Source: Eublepharis macularius
Taxonomy: Eukaryota > Chordata > Lepidosauria > Squamata > Eublepharidae
Direction of reading: 5' to 3'
Assembly (NCBI RefSeq): GCF_028583425.1
Contig: NC_072791.1
Coordinates: 12,605,868 to 12,669,867, forward strand
DNA length: 64,000 nt
Made by a program: the position numbers and the translations under genes
Shown here: positions 1 through 11,229 of the stretch, one piece after another
Layout: the number at the start of each line of letters is the position of its first letter
How positions within the stretch are numbered: position 1 is the stretch's first letter
The notes under the pieces: generated by a model
The model's database searches: none
Told to the model about the DNA's origin: nothing
What the model saw: the letters and a program-made list of their open reading frames with translations, nothing else

Positions 1-444
1 TTGTAGAAGCAAAAGTTGACTTTTCTTTCTTTCCCCCCAACCCATCCCATATCACAATGAAATAAGCATAGCATCAACTGTGCACATCTGCATCACACCG
101 ATCTGCCAGCCCTTCTATATTACACCACTTTTTTTCCTTTCAAAAATTTGCTGCTATTACTCAGCAGCGTCAGATCTGGCAGAGCTCGATGGAAACTGGA
201 AACCAGGAAGTGCGTGTTACTCTAATATTTCTACCTCGTTCCCACAGTCTGAAGCCAAACTCTGCAGCAAAACTCAAAACCTCATTATTGGTAGCCAAAC
301 CAGTCGTCGGGGTCCCCCAGCATCTCCTCCTAAGGAAGCTATTTCTTGGGTTCCCGTCCCATTTGTTGTTTGCTTTTGAGACATGATGCAGCCCAAAGCT
401 CTCTGGTGTCCCCTCAATGTAAGCAGCTATCCTATGCCTAGGCA
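1..444. other. Unassigned sequence
   Basis: I see no coding, RNA or repeat signature that I can name here. The short open frames lack codon bias and domain features. The stretch may be the edge of an older repeat running off the window. Confidence 0.4.
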
Positions 445-615
445 TTGAAATATGTTTATATCTTCCGTTCAGACTTAAAGTACTCGAAAATGGTTATCAT
501 ATCACCTCTCAGTCATCTCCTCTGCAGGCTAAACATACCGAGCTTCTTCAATCTTTCCTCATAGGACTTGGTCTTCAGACCCCACACTAACTTCTTGACG
601 AGTATAAACCAATGT
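445..615 (-). mobile_element. CR1-like LINE fragment (ORF2 C-terminus)
   Basis: Read on the minus strand, the translation contains SYEERLKKLGMFSLQRR, a stop, then LRGDMITIFEYFK. This matches the signature block near the C-terminus of CR1-clade reverse transcriptase proteins ([20 protein letters not shown] in many copies). It is a short dead 5'-truncated remnant with an in-frame stop. A longer CR1 copy with the same block lies at 35,243-36,725. Confidence 0.6.
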
Positions 616-957
616 TTCCCAACTGGGGTTCCACAGGGCACCATCTGGGGTTCCATAAGAAATTTGTGCAACATTTGTGCAAAAACAAACAAGCTCAAAT
701 GTTGACTTTTGACAATCAACTTTATTTTGATGTTTAACGAAATGTTACTTTGACGTGATATTTTGACATTTGACCAAAGATTAGCTAATAAAAAGATAGG
801 AAAACCTTCACTTTTTTCCTTACATTATAAGATGACACACGCACAGACACACACAAAGCAGCTCTTTAAGCGTATATTTTCTTGACAATAATATAGCTGT
901 AACTGAATTGCACTCCCCACTACCAAATTTTTCTGACCTGCTGACATTATTATAGGT

Positions 958-1048
958 AGAGGGCTTGACTCTCGAAAGCTTACAGTCTGGAGATCTTGTT
1001 GGTCTTTAAGGTGCTACTGGACTCGAATCTTGCTCTTCTACTGCAGAT
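958..1048 (+). mobile_element. Penelope-like element 3' end
   Basis: The stretch reads CTCTCGAAAGCTTA, then GTTGGTCTTTAAGGTGCTAC and TGGACTC. The same phrase ends the element at 35,867-36,533, which encodes a GIY-YIG domain, so I assign this copy to the same Penelope-like family. Only the last ~90 bp remain. Confidence 0.6.
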
Positions 1049-1099
1049 CCACCTGGAACCTTAAAATGCAGCTCATGACAGATGAAATCTCAGACACTG

Positions 1100-1370
1100 G
1101 GAAGCCTCTGGGCTGAAGAGAGAGGGAAACAAATGGGAAAGTCTTATGAAGAGAGTTAATTGTCGATGCCGATTAAAAGGCAAGGCTGGAGCCGTGCAAG
1201 CCGAAGGAGATAAAAAGGAGCAAACCTCCGGCGCGGAGATAGAGTGACATAGAGCGGTCGCCAGTCACCTAGCAACAAGTTTCCTTCCCCCGCTGCGCTC
1301 TTTAATTCTCCAAATCTGCTCAGGATGTTGGCCTGTTCTTCTGACAAAATGCATTATGCTGGCGGGCTGA
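1100..1370. other. Possible conserved non-coding element, CpG-containing
   Basis: This stretch has more CpG and balanced base composition than its surroundings, no repeat signature, and a consensus X-box (see 1,264-1,276). It resembles a regulatory element rather than a gene. No splice-flanked open frame is convincing. This is inference only and alignment to other amniotes would decide it. Confidence 0.25.
1264..1276. promoter_or_regulatory. X-box motif (RFX-type binding site)
   Basis: GTCACCTAGCAAC fits the RFX consensus GTNRCC-N(0-3)-RGYAAC exactly with a one-base spacer. RFX factors control ciliary and other genes in animals. No transcription start is visible beside it, so function is unknown. 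Confidence 0.35.
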
Positions 1371-1383
1371 AGGAGACAGAAAA

Positions 1384-1860
1384 TCACTGTACACAACCCT
1401 CCTCTCCCCATTGAGCTCCTTCCCTTTCTCTCCCAGAGCCGCAACAGAGGCAGGCATAAAGCACTGAAGGGGGGAGCCCCCCCTCCAAGAAAACATTCGC
1501 TTCTAATTGAGATTGACTAGGTAATGAAAAGGATGTTCTTTTGAAAATCTGGCTTATTGAGGCCACGCTCTTTTGGGCCGGCACACATTCCCCCCCCCCG
1601 CCCCGCTGTGAAGAGTGCTAAACATTGAAAGCACTCAAACCTGGATGCATCCCCTCTCCTCTAGTTTGGGTGTATGATGCACACAAACACCCAAATGCGC
1701 ATGGCAGAGCTGTACACCTAGGTCTGTCTTTAATAAGCCAAAAGAGAGGCAGGTATAATGAAAAAAGACATGCTACTTGTGCCTTAGTTGTTGTTGTGCA
1801 TGATATATAAGATTGCGGTGGCGTAAATGACAAGGTCCCACTTTTTCAGGAAGAATAGTC
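1384..1860. other. Unassigned sequence
   Basis: C-rich in the first half, with short mononucleotide C runs near 1,591-1,605. No gene or named repeat recognised. Confidence 0.35.
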
Positions 1861-2120
1861 TAACAGCACCATAAAGATTGTGTGTTCAGTCCGTGGAAGT
1901 TTATGCAGCCATTATCATTCTGATATACAAGAAAAGGGAGAAATGCAATCCCTCCAGTTATTTTACCCATCAGCTTGCTTGGTATGATGAACAAGCTTTA
2001 TGCTCGGCATCTACGTTGGAAGTTTTGGGAATGGCTTGATTGGAAGAATATTCTATTTGAGAGTTTCTGTATACAAGACATTTTACATGAGGATGCTCAA
2101 GTGTAGGGAGACCCAATGTT

Positions 2121-2402
2121 TCTGGGAAGTGTAGTTTAAAAAGACAGAGCCAAAGGCTCCGTCAATTTTTCCTCTCTACACAAGGGTCGTTTAAAAAGAC
2201 AGAGCTAGTAGAGATTGTTCCTCAGAGGGTTTGTTAATTTCATCTTTGCCTCCCCCAAGGCTTTGTCAATTTCACCTTCCCTTTGGGGAGGCAAAGACGA
2301 AATTAACAAACCCTCTGAGTAATGATCTCTACTAGCTCTCTTTTTAAACTACTCTCATGTAGAGAGGTGAAACTGAAATTGAATTTAAACTACGCTTCCC
2401 AG
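2121..2402. repeat. Foldback (MITE-like) element, family A
   Basis: The ends are inverted: TCTGGGAAGTGTAGTTTAAA on the left, and its near-complement TTTAAACTACGCTTCCCAGA on the right. Internal blocks also pair, for example the two versions of the phrase CAGAGGGTTTGTTAATTTC around 2,225 and 2,310. The same internal blocks (TTAAAAAGACAGAGC and an AGGGTTTGTTAAT-like phrase) occur in copies at 25,800, 34,136 and 40,050. No coding capacity. Confidence 0.6.
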
Positions 2403-3197
2403 AATTTTTACCCTCCCAAGTTAGTGAACAGACCAATCTCCACATTATGATACGTGGATGTATGGCTCAGAAGAGCCCTTTTACTACAAAAAGGAGTAGT
2501 TACTAATACATTTCCAAAAGACTAAAATTCTTCACGGTCACCAACAGATTTATCAAGTGCGAGTGGCAGATTGATGGTCGTGACTGAGATTGTCTCAATA
2601 TCTAGTGTTTAAATATCTAGGGGTAGTTTTTCAATCGTCCGGCTCACAGAGAGGTCAACTTTCTCATGTTATTGAGAATGCCCAGTCTCCACAAGTTTGA
2701 GATTCTTTTTTTCCAGACGGGGTTCATATTTGCCGTATGCAATTAAAATTTTTCAAGGCAAGGTATTATCTCAGCTTATGTATAGTTTACAGTTATGCAT
2801 ATACAAAGATTATCACAAATTTTAGAAGCAATCCGATCCAAATTTCTCAGGTCAACATTTGTGGTTGGTTCACGTGGCTGGTTGCAAGGAGTAAGTTTCT
2901 GGCTCAGGTTAACATTCACCCTGTGCCGGACTTACCTCATTAATCCTCCTAGAAAATTACCGCTCAGGACGGGTGAGAACTGTCGAGGAGAAAATACAAC
3001 TTTATGGTTTTAGATCCCAGCCTTGCAGTCTCTTGAGATCTTGAGAACTTAAGGAATAATTAAACAACGAATATGGGATAGAGTCCTTCAAGTTGACAGA
3101 GCTCGGGCCCAATTTGCTCCAGAATTGTGACAAAAATTTTGCCCAACAGACTTCCTCCATGTATTAGAATTCCCTAAATTCCATACAGCCTTTACTT

Positions 3198-3403
3198 TGA
3201 GCCAAGCTACGTGTGATGCCTTACACAGGTTGGACACTTGTCAGCTTCCCTCAAGTTTTGATGGGAAATGTAGGCGTTCTGGTTTTACAGCTTGGCTCTC
3301 CATTACAGCTGCAAGACCAGAACGCCTACATTTCCCATCAAAACTTGAGGGAAGCTGACAAGTGTCCAACCTGTGTCAGGCGTCACTTGTAGCTTGGCTC
3401 TCA
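3198..3403. repeat. Foldback (MITE-like) element, family B
   Basis: The arms are inverted. The left begins TGAGCCAAGCTACGTGTGAT and the right ends with the complement of GAGCCAAGCTACAAGTGACG. Both arms carry a long near-perfect complementary block containing CTCAAGTTTTGATGGGAAAT. A second copy is at 16,528-16,761. Confidence 0.65.
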
Positions 3404-3849
3404 GGCCCACTAAATGTGCTACCTTCAGCCCTCCTTGAAGAGAGATACTCGTATTCCATACTCCCACCATATCTGCCCCTGTCAATCATGCACAGTTGAA
3501 ACCGTCAACCATGTCATTTTGAACTGTTAACGACATTCAGATAATATATATTTCCCCAATCTTGTCCAAGTATCTGGATAGATCTGATAATTTTTATACC
3601 TCTCTTCTCGTTGATTTTGAGAAACCATCTTTAAAGTGGCAAAATTTTGCACCTTGGAGTGTTCAACCAAGATGCAGTTGGTCCAGAATTTTAACAGCTT
3701 CTTCATTTAACAGCGAAATGAATTCCTTATAGAATGTATTATTCTTTCATGTATTACTTTTTATGTATTGTTGACTTGTTTGTAGCATATGGCTGACTGA
3801 GGATTCCAGCAAATAATACTGAAACTGAAAGCTTATGTTGGAATGAAAT

Positions 3850-4082
3850 ATTTAAAGTATTTTTATTGATGTATTTATTTAATTCCATTTATCAATTTAC
3901 TTCATTGGGCCTTTCTCTCCGACATGAATCCAAGGTGGTTTACATTGTCCTCCCTAGTTTTATCCTCACCACAACCCGGTATGACTGGCCCAAACTAACT
4001 TTCATGACCAGAGGATTTGAACTTGGGTCTTCCAGGTTCTTATCTGACACTCTAACATATACATCACACTGGCTCTCCATTC
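3850..4082 (-). mobile_element. MIR-like (core-type) tRNA SINE
   Basis: On the minus strand the copy runs from a tRNA-like head (box B complement seen as GAGGATTTGAACTTGGGTC on plus) through a core related to MIR. It ends in a LINE-like tail near the ATTTATTTA stretch at 3,865. Other copies are at 7,676, 11,998, 27,775 and 37,740. Confidence 0.6.
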
Positions 4083-4179
4083 CTGTTTGTTTCCTAAAAT
4101 GCCTCTAGACTCCTGCTTATTTTTCCTGCAGCAGATGACTACCCCTCTAGAAACTGTGATTTCCAAAATACATGAAGCT

Positions 4180-4376
4180 ACCTTCTATTGAATCAGACCA
4201 CTGGAATATCAAGGTCAGTGTTGTCTGTTCTGACTGGTGACAGCTCTCCGGGATCTCAGGCAGAGTTCTCTCACACTACCTATGACCTCATTGTTTTTAA
4301 CTGGAGATGCCGGAAATTAAATCTGGAACCTTCTGCATGCAAAAGAGATGCTGTATCATTAAACCACAGCCCCACC
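4180..4376 (-). mobile_element. tRNA-derived SINE (family with 'GGACCAATGGTCTGA' body)
   Basis: This is the reverse complement of the SINE seen on the plus strand at 8,930 and 17,075. The plus-strand phrases GAATCAGACCACTGG, TCTCAGGCAGAG and GGTGCTGTATCATTAAACCA-like blocks are the complements of the body, middle and box A region. It is followed at once by a (GA)n tract. Confidence 0.6.
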
Positions 4377-4377
4377 C

Positions 4378-4382
4378 CAGAG

Positions 4383-4441
<59 letters not shown>
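4378..4441 (+). repeat. (GA)n microsatellite
   Basis: An almost pure GA dinucleotide run of about 60 bp with one GAA interruption near 4,399. Open frames across it on both strands are repeat artefacts. Confidence 0.95.
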
Positions 4442-4445
<4 letters not shown>

Positions 4446-4459
4446 CAAAAAGGTACATG

Positions 4460-6060
4460 CCATTAGCTCTGGAATTAAGAGTAAGGAATTGTTCATGCTG
4501 GAAATACAGTATATGTAAAAATGATGACATGGTTTGCAGTACAGCAGTCATGTGCTTGGCCATTAAGCGAGGTGGAATATATATATATCCCCCCCTTCCC
4601 CTCCTAGTTAAATAGTTCTGCCTTCAGTATAAACCTGCCATTCTGGAGATGGGTGATGTAAATTTAATGCATTGGGGATAGAAACTGCAAACAAGTATGT
4701 TGTATTATTGATGGAACACAAATTGCCCAGGCAGCCGTACAGTGTCAGAAGTCCCTTTCGCCATAGATTCTCTTAACTAGGTCTCAGCCACTCAGAATTG
4801 CTTAGCTGCTATTGGGCCATTAGTACTTAAAGCAGAAGGGCTTTCTTCTCATAGTAAGCTGAACAAACTGGTATAAATTAGGGCTGTAAAATGCAGGAAC
4901 AGCATGTAATTTCATCGCTAGAACTACCAGGAATGCACTTAAAGTGGAGGCCTTGCTGTACACTAGGAATCCTTCCCTTTGCCTTCTTTATATGCTGTAT
5001 TAATATATTATAGCCTCCGGTTTGGCTCTTGCTCAGCTCTAAAGGGATGTGTTTCAGTCTCGATTTGAAAATCAGTTTGGTTTATGGCAGAATGAGAACG
5101 GGAACAGGCAATTTCACACATGCAGAGGCGCACGCACATGCACACGCAACAAAATCAGCTTTCCCACCAAACTTTTTCAGTGGAATTGAAGGAAATGTTT
5201 CCAGTGGTGCTAGCTTTCCTGGGAAGAGGGCAGGGATGAATAAATAATACATTAGGGCTGCTTCCTCGCCCGTCAACAGTTCTCTTATCTTTCACTGCTG
5301 TTAGGAACGCAGAAGCATTTGCAGGAGCAATGGAGCATCCACCTGGCGGCCACCTTCACCCCCCCACCCTGCATCCCCGGGCTGTAGTTTTTCTTAATTG
5401 GTAATTAATATATATATTAATTATCAATTTTTTAAAAAACTGACAAAGCCCTTGAATGGGGAAATCGCAGCTACAGGGAAAATGGCGCCCTGCTTTGACT
5501 GCACTTTTTAAAAAATCATAGCAAAGTTGGTTTAAGAACTCCCTCGGCGAAGTGGTTGGAAGACGGATGAATGCATGATAATGCCATGCAGATGTTCTAA
5601 AAATCGAACCACTGCACTTTAAGACCCAAACTTTCACTTCTGTGAAAGTGACTGAGGCATCCTGGAAAAGGCAGAAATATTGAGCCTGTGTAGACGAAGA
5701 TAGTTGCCAATGGGCAACACATTGGCCACCAATTGCCACCCACACAATGCTACAGGAAGACTCAAGAGGGATCCCTTCCCAATGGTCACAGTGCTGCATT
5801 AGATCTCTGTACACAATGCTTTTGCTGCCAAGCCCACACCGATGTGCTCAAGAAACATCTCCCACAATGCAGCCTCACCCACACTGAAAGAAAAGCAGTC
5901 AGCAGCAGCCTCAGAAACAATCCAGACGTAAAGATGCTGACAAAGGAGGAGCTGCTGTCACGATTGACCATTCAAACTACATTCTGGAGGCTGAATGACA
6001 GCTCTTCAAGACTACTTTTTAAGTAGTCCCCCCACTCTGAAATACCCAAGAGAACTAAAC
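4460..6060. other. Mostly unassigned intergenic sequence
   Basis: No host exon or clear transposon recognised. An AT-rich palindrome lies at about 5,393-5,430 (AATTGGTAATTAATATATAT and its complement). A 152-codon minus frame at 5,356-5,814 has no domain features and I do not call it. Confidence 0.35.
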
Positions 6061-6117
6061 AAGATTTTAAAGGAATTACCCACACACGTTCTGTCAGTCT
6101 ATGGAAGACAAGGTATG

Positions 6118-6600
6118 TTGAAGGTGACTCCCAGCCCTTGCAGCAAGAAATTCAACCTCTCTTGAGTAAATGGGTCTTTATTGAGATACCATAGGCTTCT
6201 CCATACATATGTCCATAGGTTACACAGAAGCAAGTAAAGGCGTCTGGCTGTACACAGGTCTCTTGTTAAGAATGACGCACTGAGTACAGGATACATTATA
6301 TCAACCCTTCCACATGTCCCCCCACCCCTCCAGTTCTCCCAGCCGAACACGATCAGTAGCGGCATGGGAAGGAGCTGTCCCAAGGCCACTGCGGCGAGTC
6401 ATCCGAGATAAGGCTCAACCGTCCTGGAATCTGGAAAGCAACAAGGGAACAGGTGCACGAGGCTATTGCAACATATCTTAAGCTGGGTGACAATATGGAG
6501 GGACAGTGGGCAACAGACCTGACACGTTCAGGTACAAATCTATATGGATGCACCCCAGGAAACTCAACCCATTCCTCAACAGTTTTGGAGGGTAAAAAAA
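6118..6600 (-). mobile_element. Possible LTR fragment of a retrotransposon
   Basis: The phrase around 6,170-6,235 (a CTTTATT poly(A)-signal complement, then ATATGTCCATAGGTTACACA and GAAGCAAG) recurs at 43,880-43,955. This suggests two dispersed copies of one LTR in reverse orientation. Neither end is defined and no target duplication was found. Confidence 0.3.
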
Positions 6601-6719
6601 AAATATGCTGGGAGCTCTGATTCCAAACCTGACTTGTAGTTTAAGTCTCAGACAGGGATTTCATATGAATCCAATTAGATCTGGCTACACGATAATGTCC
6701 TTAAGCCAGATGGCCATAC

Positions 6720-7440
6720 TTCTTGGATCAGCGATACGGATACATTAAAGGGGAACCCCTTTTACCCACTTCTGGGGCTACCACAGAAAAACTGTTGGGA
6801 GGGGGAGCCTTTCTGTTGTTACTGAAGGTTTTTGTCCTCCACTATCAGCTCAGCCCTGCTGGCTACACTCATGCCATTTTTGCTTGTCAAGAAAAAAAGA
6901 TTTTTGCAGATTTTTGTAGTGTTTCTATCCCAGGAGAAGCTGCAAACCTATCCCAGTAGAGACAAGTCCAAAGTCTCTCTCCTACTGTGTGTTTCCAGCT
7001 TCAGTTTCTTTGGAATCCACCACTCTCAGTACAAACCTGTTTAGGGAATGCATTTTTATATTATTAAACTGGTGTTTCGTTTCTGAATGAGAGAGCGGTT
7101 ATGCCATTAAATCAGTTTTGACATCTTAATATAATTAAACCATATTAGAGTCAGATAAGGTTCATTAATGGACTGTGATGGTTAGTGGATGGTCAGAGCT
7201 GGAAATCTATGCTGCTTTTTTAAAAAAAATGCATGTCTTACATTCACCTTTCTGCTACAGTGCTCAGCTAATTGACATAAGTATATCTAATGAGTACAAA
7301 GCACTAATAGGATTGTCTCGGTATTTCCCTTGTGTCTGTTAAAGATCTGGCTACCCTGATAATCGTAGCCCTATGAATAATCCAGGGTAGCTTTGGTCTA
7401 TCTAATTAGAGCCCTAAATAATTCCTAGTCACACAGTAGT
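6720..7440. other. Unassigned; 7,050-7,380 is a candidate conserved non-coding stretch
   Basis: The second half is AT-rich without repeat signatures and has several homeodomain-like cores (ATTAAT, TAATTA). Nothing coding is supported. Confidence 0.25.
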
Positions 7441-7443
7441 AGA

Positions 7444-7626
7444 GTTGACAACTCCAGATTAGGAAGTTCCTGGAAATTTGGGGTTGGAGTCTGGGGAGAA
7501 GAGGGACCTCAGTGGGGTAGAGTCCACCCTCCAAAACTGCCATTTCTTCCAGGGCAACTGTAGTCTGGAGATTATTTGTAATTCTGGGGAGCCCTCCAGG
7601 TCCCACCTGCAGGCAGGCAACCCTAA
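7444..7626 (+). repeat. MITE with 'GGTTGCC' inverted ends
   Basis: It runs from a GAGTTGACAACTCCAG start through GGAAATTTGGGGTTGGAG and CAGTGGGGTAGAGTCCACCC to GGCAGGCAACCCT. Other copies are at 7,936 and 47,692 in reverse orientation. The family has ends complementary to each other (AGGGTTGCCA type) and no coding capacity. Confidence 0.55.
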
Positions 7627-7675
7627 ACTGAAGCAAAACTGAAGCTAAGCTGAGGAAGCGTAAGCGTTGCCAACA

Positions 7676-7925
7676 TAATAACAATATTATAATAATAACA
7701 TTTGATTTATATACCGTCCTTCAGGATGACTTAACACCCACTCAGAGCGGTTTACAAAATATGCTACTTTTATCCCCACAACAAAACACCCTGTGAGGTG
7801 GGTGGGGCTGAGAGAGCTCCAGAGAACTGTGACTAGCCTAAGGTCAGTTGGCTTCAAGTAGAGGAGTGGGGAATCAAACCCGGTTCTCCAGATTAGAGTC
7901 CCGCGCTCTTAACCACTACACCAAA
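7676..7925 (-). mobile_element. MIR-like (core-type) tRNA SINE
   Basis: On the minus strand, GTGTAGTGGTTAAGAGCGCG (box A region) is followed by GGTTTGATTCCCC (box B). A core then contains the complement of CACCCTGTGAGGTGGGTGGG, and the tail has AATAAT repeats. A closely related copy is at 27,775-28,028. Confidence 0.75.
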
Positions 7926-7935
7926 CATCCAGAAT

Positions 7936-8140
7936 CAACATCCAGATGGGTGCTGGAGTTCGCCTGGAACTACAACTGATCTCCAAAATACAAAGATCAG
8001 TTATCCTGGAAGAAATGGCAGACTCTTTGGCATCACATCACAACTGAGCTCCCTTCCCTGCCCAAATTCCATCCTCCCAAAGCTCCACCCCCAAAGCTCC
8101 AGGAATTTCCGAGCCCAGAATTGGCAACCTTAAAGTGCAG
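7936..8140 (-). repeat. MITE with 'GGTTGCC' inverted ends
   Basis: Reverse-orientation relative of the element at 7,444. Phrases include CAACTGATCTCCAAAATACA, AAAGCTCCACCCCCAAAGCT and the terminal ATTGGCAACCTTA. It lies immediately beside the SINE at 7,676. Confidence 0.55.
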
Positions 8141-8404
8141 CCGTGTTCCAGAGAACAAAGAGTGATGACGAGGCTAAACAGAGGCCCTTTGGAGGGAAAG
8201 GGAAGAGAAGATGTGGTGGGCATAGAAGGTAAAGCCACCCTATGGAACAATCAACCAAAATATGAGGTCACTGCCTTTTAGTTAGCCGGATTGTGAAGGA
8301 CTTTTGGAAATATTTCAAGACATTTGTTATTGGACAGGTTCCAAAGACATTTTTATATTTTTATTGGGGTGTGTGTTTTTCAAAAAAAATTATATAAGTA
8401 ATCA

Positions 8405-8655
8405 GTCTTTTTGTGGGTAGTTGTGTTGGTTTGCAATAGGAAAGCAGGATTTGAATCCAGTGGCACATTAGAGGCCAACAAGCTTTTCAGAGTGTAAGCT
8501 TTCAAGAGTCAGAGCTCCCTTCTTCAGACATGTATTTGAAAACCTCCCCAATGAAGCATCTGATGAAGGGAGCTCTGACTCTTGAAAGCTTACACTCTGG
8601 AATTCTTGTTGGACTTTAAGGTGCTACCAGACTCAAATCTTCTTCTCCCATCAGG
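8405..8655. mobile_element. Penelope-like element termini in inverted arrangement
   Basis: The left part contains GGATTTGAATCCAGTGGCAC and GAGTGTAAGCTTTCAAGAGT. The right part contains their complement-like counterparts ACTCTTGAAAGCTTACACTC and TAAGGTGCTACCAGACTCAA. The two halves form an inverted pair, as expected of Penelope pseudo-LTR arrangements. Confidence 0.6.
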
Positions 8656-8844
8656 ATAAGGATCCATGTGTGAACTGTTCTCCTCTCTGTACATCATGCA
8701 AAACCCTCCCCCTTGTCATATACTTCATGTATCCGTTTTAAAACAACACATCAAAATGAATCACCAAGAAAAAGTTCAACCAATGAAAGACAAAACAGTT
8801 CTAAAGAGTAAGAATAAAGAAAATTAAGAGTTACCTCTTGAGTA

Positions 8845-8928
8845 ATGAGTCTTGTGGTACCTTAAAGACAAATTCATTTATTGGGCCATAAAGTTTCATG
8901 AGCCACAGCCTACTTTGAAGATGCAAGG
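8845..8928 (-). mobile_element. Penelope-like element 3' end
   Basis: GTCTTGTGGTACCTTAAAGAC and AAGTTTCATGAGCCACAGCC are the reverse-complement form of the Penelope tail. It abuts the SINE starting near 8,930. Confidence 0.5.
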
Positions 8929-8929
8929 G

Positions 8930-9143
8930 AAGGGGCCATGGGTCAGTGGGAGAACATCTGTTTGGCATGCAGAAGGTCCCAGGTTCAATCCCCGGCATCT
9001 CTAGTTAAAAAGATCAAGTGCTAAGTGATCTAAAAGACCTCAGCCTGAGACTCCGAAGAGGCATTATTAGTCAGAGAAGACAGCAGTGACCTAGATAGAC
9101 TAATGGTCTGAAGCTGCACAAAGCAGTTTCATGTGTTCAGATT
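8930..9143 (+). mobile_element. tRNA-derived SINE
   Basis: A Pol III type head with box A (GGGTCAGTGGGAGAAC-like) and box B GGTTCAATCCC near 8,982 is followed by CATCTCTAGTTAAAAAGATC. The body includes GACCTCAGCCTGAGACTC and CTAATGGTCTGAAGCTGCAC and ends at AGTTTCATGTGTTC. This is the best-preserved copy of the family also seen at 4,180 (minus), 17,075, 17,285, 28,095 and 38,290. Confidence 0.75.
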
Positions 9144-9329
9144 TATACCCAGAGCTACAAAATCGAGGGAGGGATTATCTTTATCGCAGGGGTGGGAGAT
9201 GGAGTTATCAAATCAGCCAACTGCAGCAAACAATTTTAAAAATTGATCAATACATTTAAAATAAATTACGTTTGACTGGCCTTGAAAGGCAACCCTCTTT
9301 TTAAAAGCACTGATTTATTTTTTGAGGTT

Positions 9330-9755
9330 ATTTGGATTCTTAAACGTTAAGGAAAAGGAAATCTCAAAGGAGGCCTTCCCTTCTAACAAGCAGCGGAAGC
9401 TTGTGCACCTTTATGGTATTGATTTTTCTTTTTAAACACAGGTGGATAATTCTTGAAATATTTCAGAAACCAACCAGAATTTTCATAATCTGCCAAACGA
9501 ATGGCTGATGGAGTCTTAATTTCAACTCAAGAGGGACACAAGGGCAGCCCTTTTGCCACGTGAGAATCTGTCCTTTTGGTCAGCCAGCGGGAACTGGCCT
9601 TCCCTTAGCAGAAACATAATGAAACCATCAGGAGTTTTCATTCAATTAGACTTCTTCTCCCTCCGGCTAATGATGATGACACATTTATTGTGTAATGGGC
9701 CAATTAGTTGATACTTCTTGTCTACTGGCATCTTATTAAATCTACATTTCCCATC
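9330..9755. other. Candidate conserved non-coding element
   Basis: The stretch has no repeat phrases, mixed composition and clusters of homeodomain-like cores (AATTAG, CTAATGATGATG, CCAATTAG). It lies about 23 kb beyond the 3' end of SIX6OS1. A regulatory role is inference. Confidence 0.3.
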
Positions 9756-9756
9756 T

Positions 9757-9785
9757 CTCTCTCTCTCTCTCTTTTTTTTTTTTTA
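9757..9785 (+). repeat. (CT)n followed by poly-T
   Basis: A simple CT run of about 16 bp and then a T run. Confidence 0.85.
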
Positions 9786-11229
9786 AAAGGGAATTTAGAT
9801 AATTAGGAACTCAGGCAAGTGCATCTTTTTTTTCTCATCCAGAAAATGGCTGAACAGAATAAGTTGCGGGCTTTTCCTGTAGTGGAAGGGATGCTATTAA
9901 AAAAAGATCTCTCCTTTCATAGCATTTATCTGCTGGGGAGGGGGACACAGAAAGGTGCCTACCTCATACCTCTTTTGTGTTTCACTAAGGAAGTGGGAAC
10001 ATTGGAAATATCCCTGGAAATGGTCTAGCACAGGAAGAGTTCTTCTCAGCATCTTGCTTCCTCTTGTAGAAATGACACCCCCTCCCTTCCCAATGCTGGA
10101 CATAAATTCTTCCAGCATCTTTTGCATCTGGTAGGTGGAAGGGAGCCAGTGTGAGTTGGAAATGGACCCAACAGGGACTGCAGGGCTTGAATTGTGCTAT
10201 AAATTATACATTCAATCACTACACCCAGCATAAATCAGCTTGCAACCAATACGTCATCAAAATAAAAAATCATTACAATAAAAATATACATGATATGATG
10301 TCTTGCATTTTTTGGGGGGAGGTATAAGGAAGATGAGGAGGAGGATGTTCACCGATTTCCCCCTCTGACTGCAGCCCCACACTTCACCCCCCCCAAGAGG
10401 TTCCTGTGGGTCTGCTGACCCACAGAACACAATTTAGGGGATATACAACTGCAGGAGGAGGAGGGAGGGAGGAAAGTTGCTGTTTAAGCAGGGCAGGTCT
10501 GCTCACACAGCATAGGATCAAATCAACAAATTAAAATAATCAATATAATAAAAATAATAATCAAGACGAAACAGGACATACACAGGATATAGTTTGCCAT
10601 TTTGTGTGAACAGGGCAACGTGTGTATCTTCCAGCTTCAATACACGTGACCATCTACCCTAAAAAATCTGGGTTTCCAACAGTTTGTACAACTGAGGAAA
10701 AATATGCGAAACACCCAATTCCACAAAATGGTGAATGCTGAGAGGAGTGTATGGAGCACACACAAGATAGGAGCACAAAAACATCATCACAACCAAAATT
10801 GGCTTAAGCCACTTAGAAAAGCCAGTACAAATTGAACTGGACCAGTACATATTTGGAGGGTATGCAGAGAGTACCATGTTCCCGCTCAAATCTGCATTGT
10901 TTGGCAGAGAAGACAGATAACATAATGAACACTATGGAAACTGCAAGGTCTATAGAGTGAGTTCCTCAGAAAATGTTTTCACCTTAAAGAAAATGTTTCA
11001 GCTTCCCAATCATAAGAGCACTTTTCTTTTAATGTATTGCAGAATAAAGGTAGGGATGGAATAACAGGTTAAACATTATAGGAGCATATTTCTTAAGTCA
11101 ATGGTGTAATATATCTGGGTCTTGTTCCTGAACTAAGGTCATGTTATTTTAATACTAGTTCTCAACTTACCAATCCTTTAAACATGTAAAATATAAGGAA
11201 ACAACTGGTGGACCCACAAGAACCTGGGG
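9786..11229. other. Unassigned intergenic sequence
   Basis: Holds AT-rich stretches with AATAAT-like tails near 10,260-10,300 and 10,520-10,565, probably old LINE or SINE tails. A block at 10,650-10,920 looks repeat-like but I cannot name it. No gene supported. Confidence 0.35.

Larger units (their letters stand above)
1890..3745 (+). mobile_element. Decayed non-LTR retrotransposon split by two foldback insertions
   Basis: Around 1,975-2,095 one frame reads LLGMMNKLYARHLRWKFWEW followed by LDWKNILFES. That resembles the reverse-transcriptase segment after the NYRPISLL motif in LINE proteins. Near 2,610-2,640 the phrase FKYLGVVFQSSGS is the post-RT 'thumb' phrase (YLGV) of many LINEs. Frames shift repeatedly and stops are common, so this is a fossil. 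It is interrupted by foldback elements at 2,121-2,402 and 3,198-3,403. Clade not determined. Confidence 0.45.

Noticed and set aside
4297..4615. Arg/Glu and Ser/Leu repeat proteins on both strands
   Set aside because: Translation of the (GA)n microsatellite.
5356..5814. 152-codon minus-strand ORF
   Set aside because: No recognisable domain or codon pattern; spans ordinary intergenic sequence.
8930..9010. Genuine tRNA gene
   Set aside because: Box A and box B are present but no cloverleaf closes, and the same sequence recurs with a long common body; it is a SINE.
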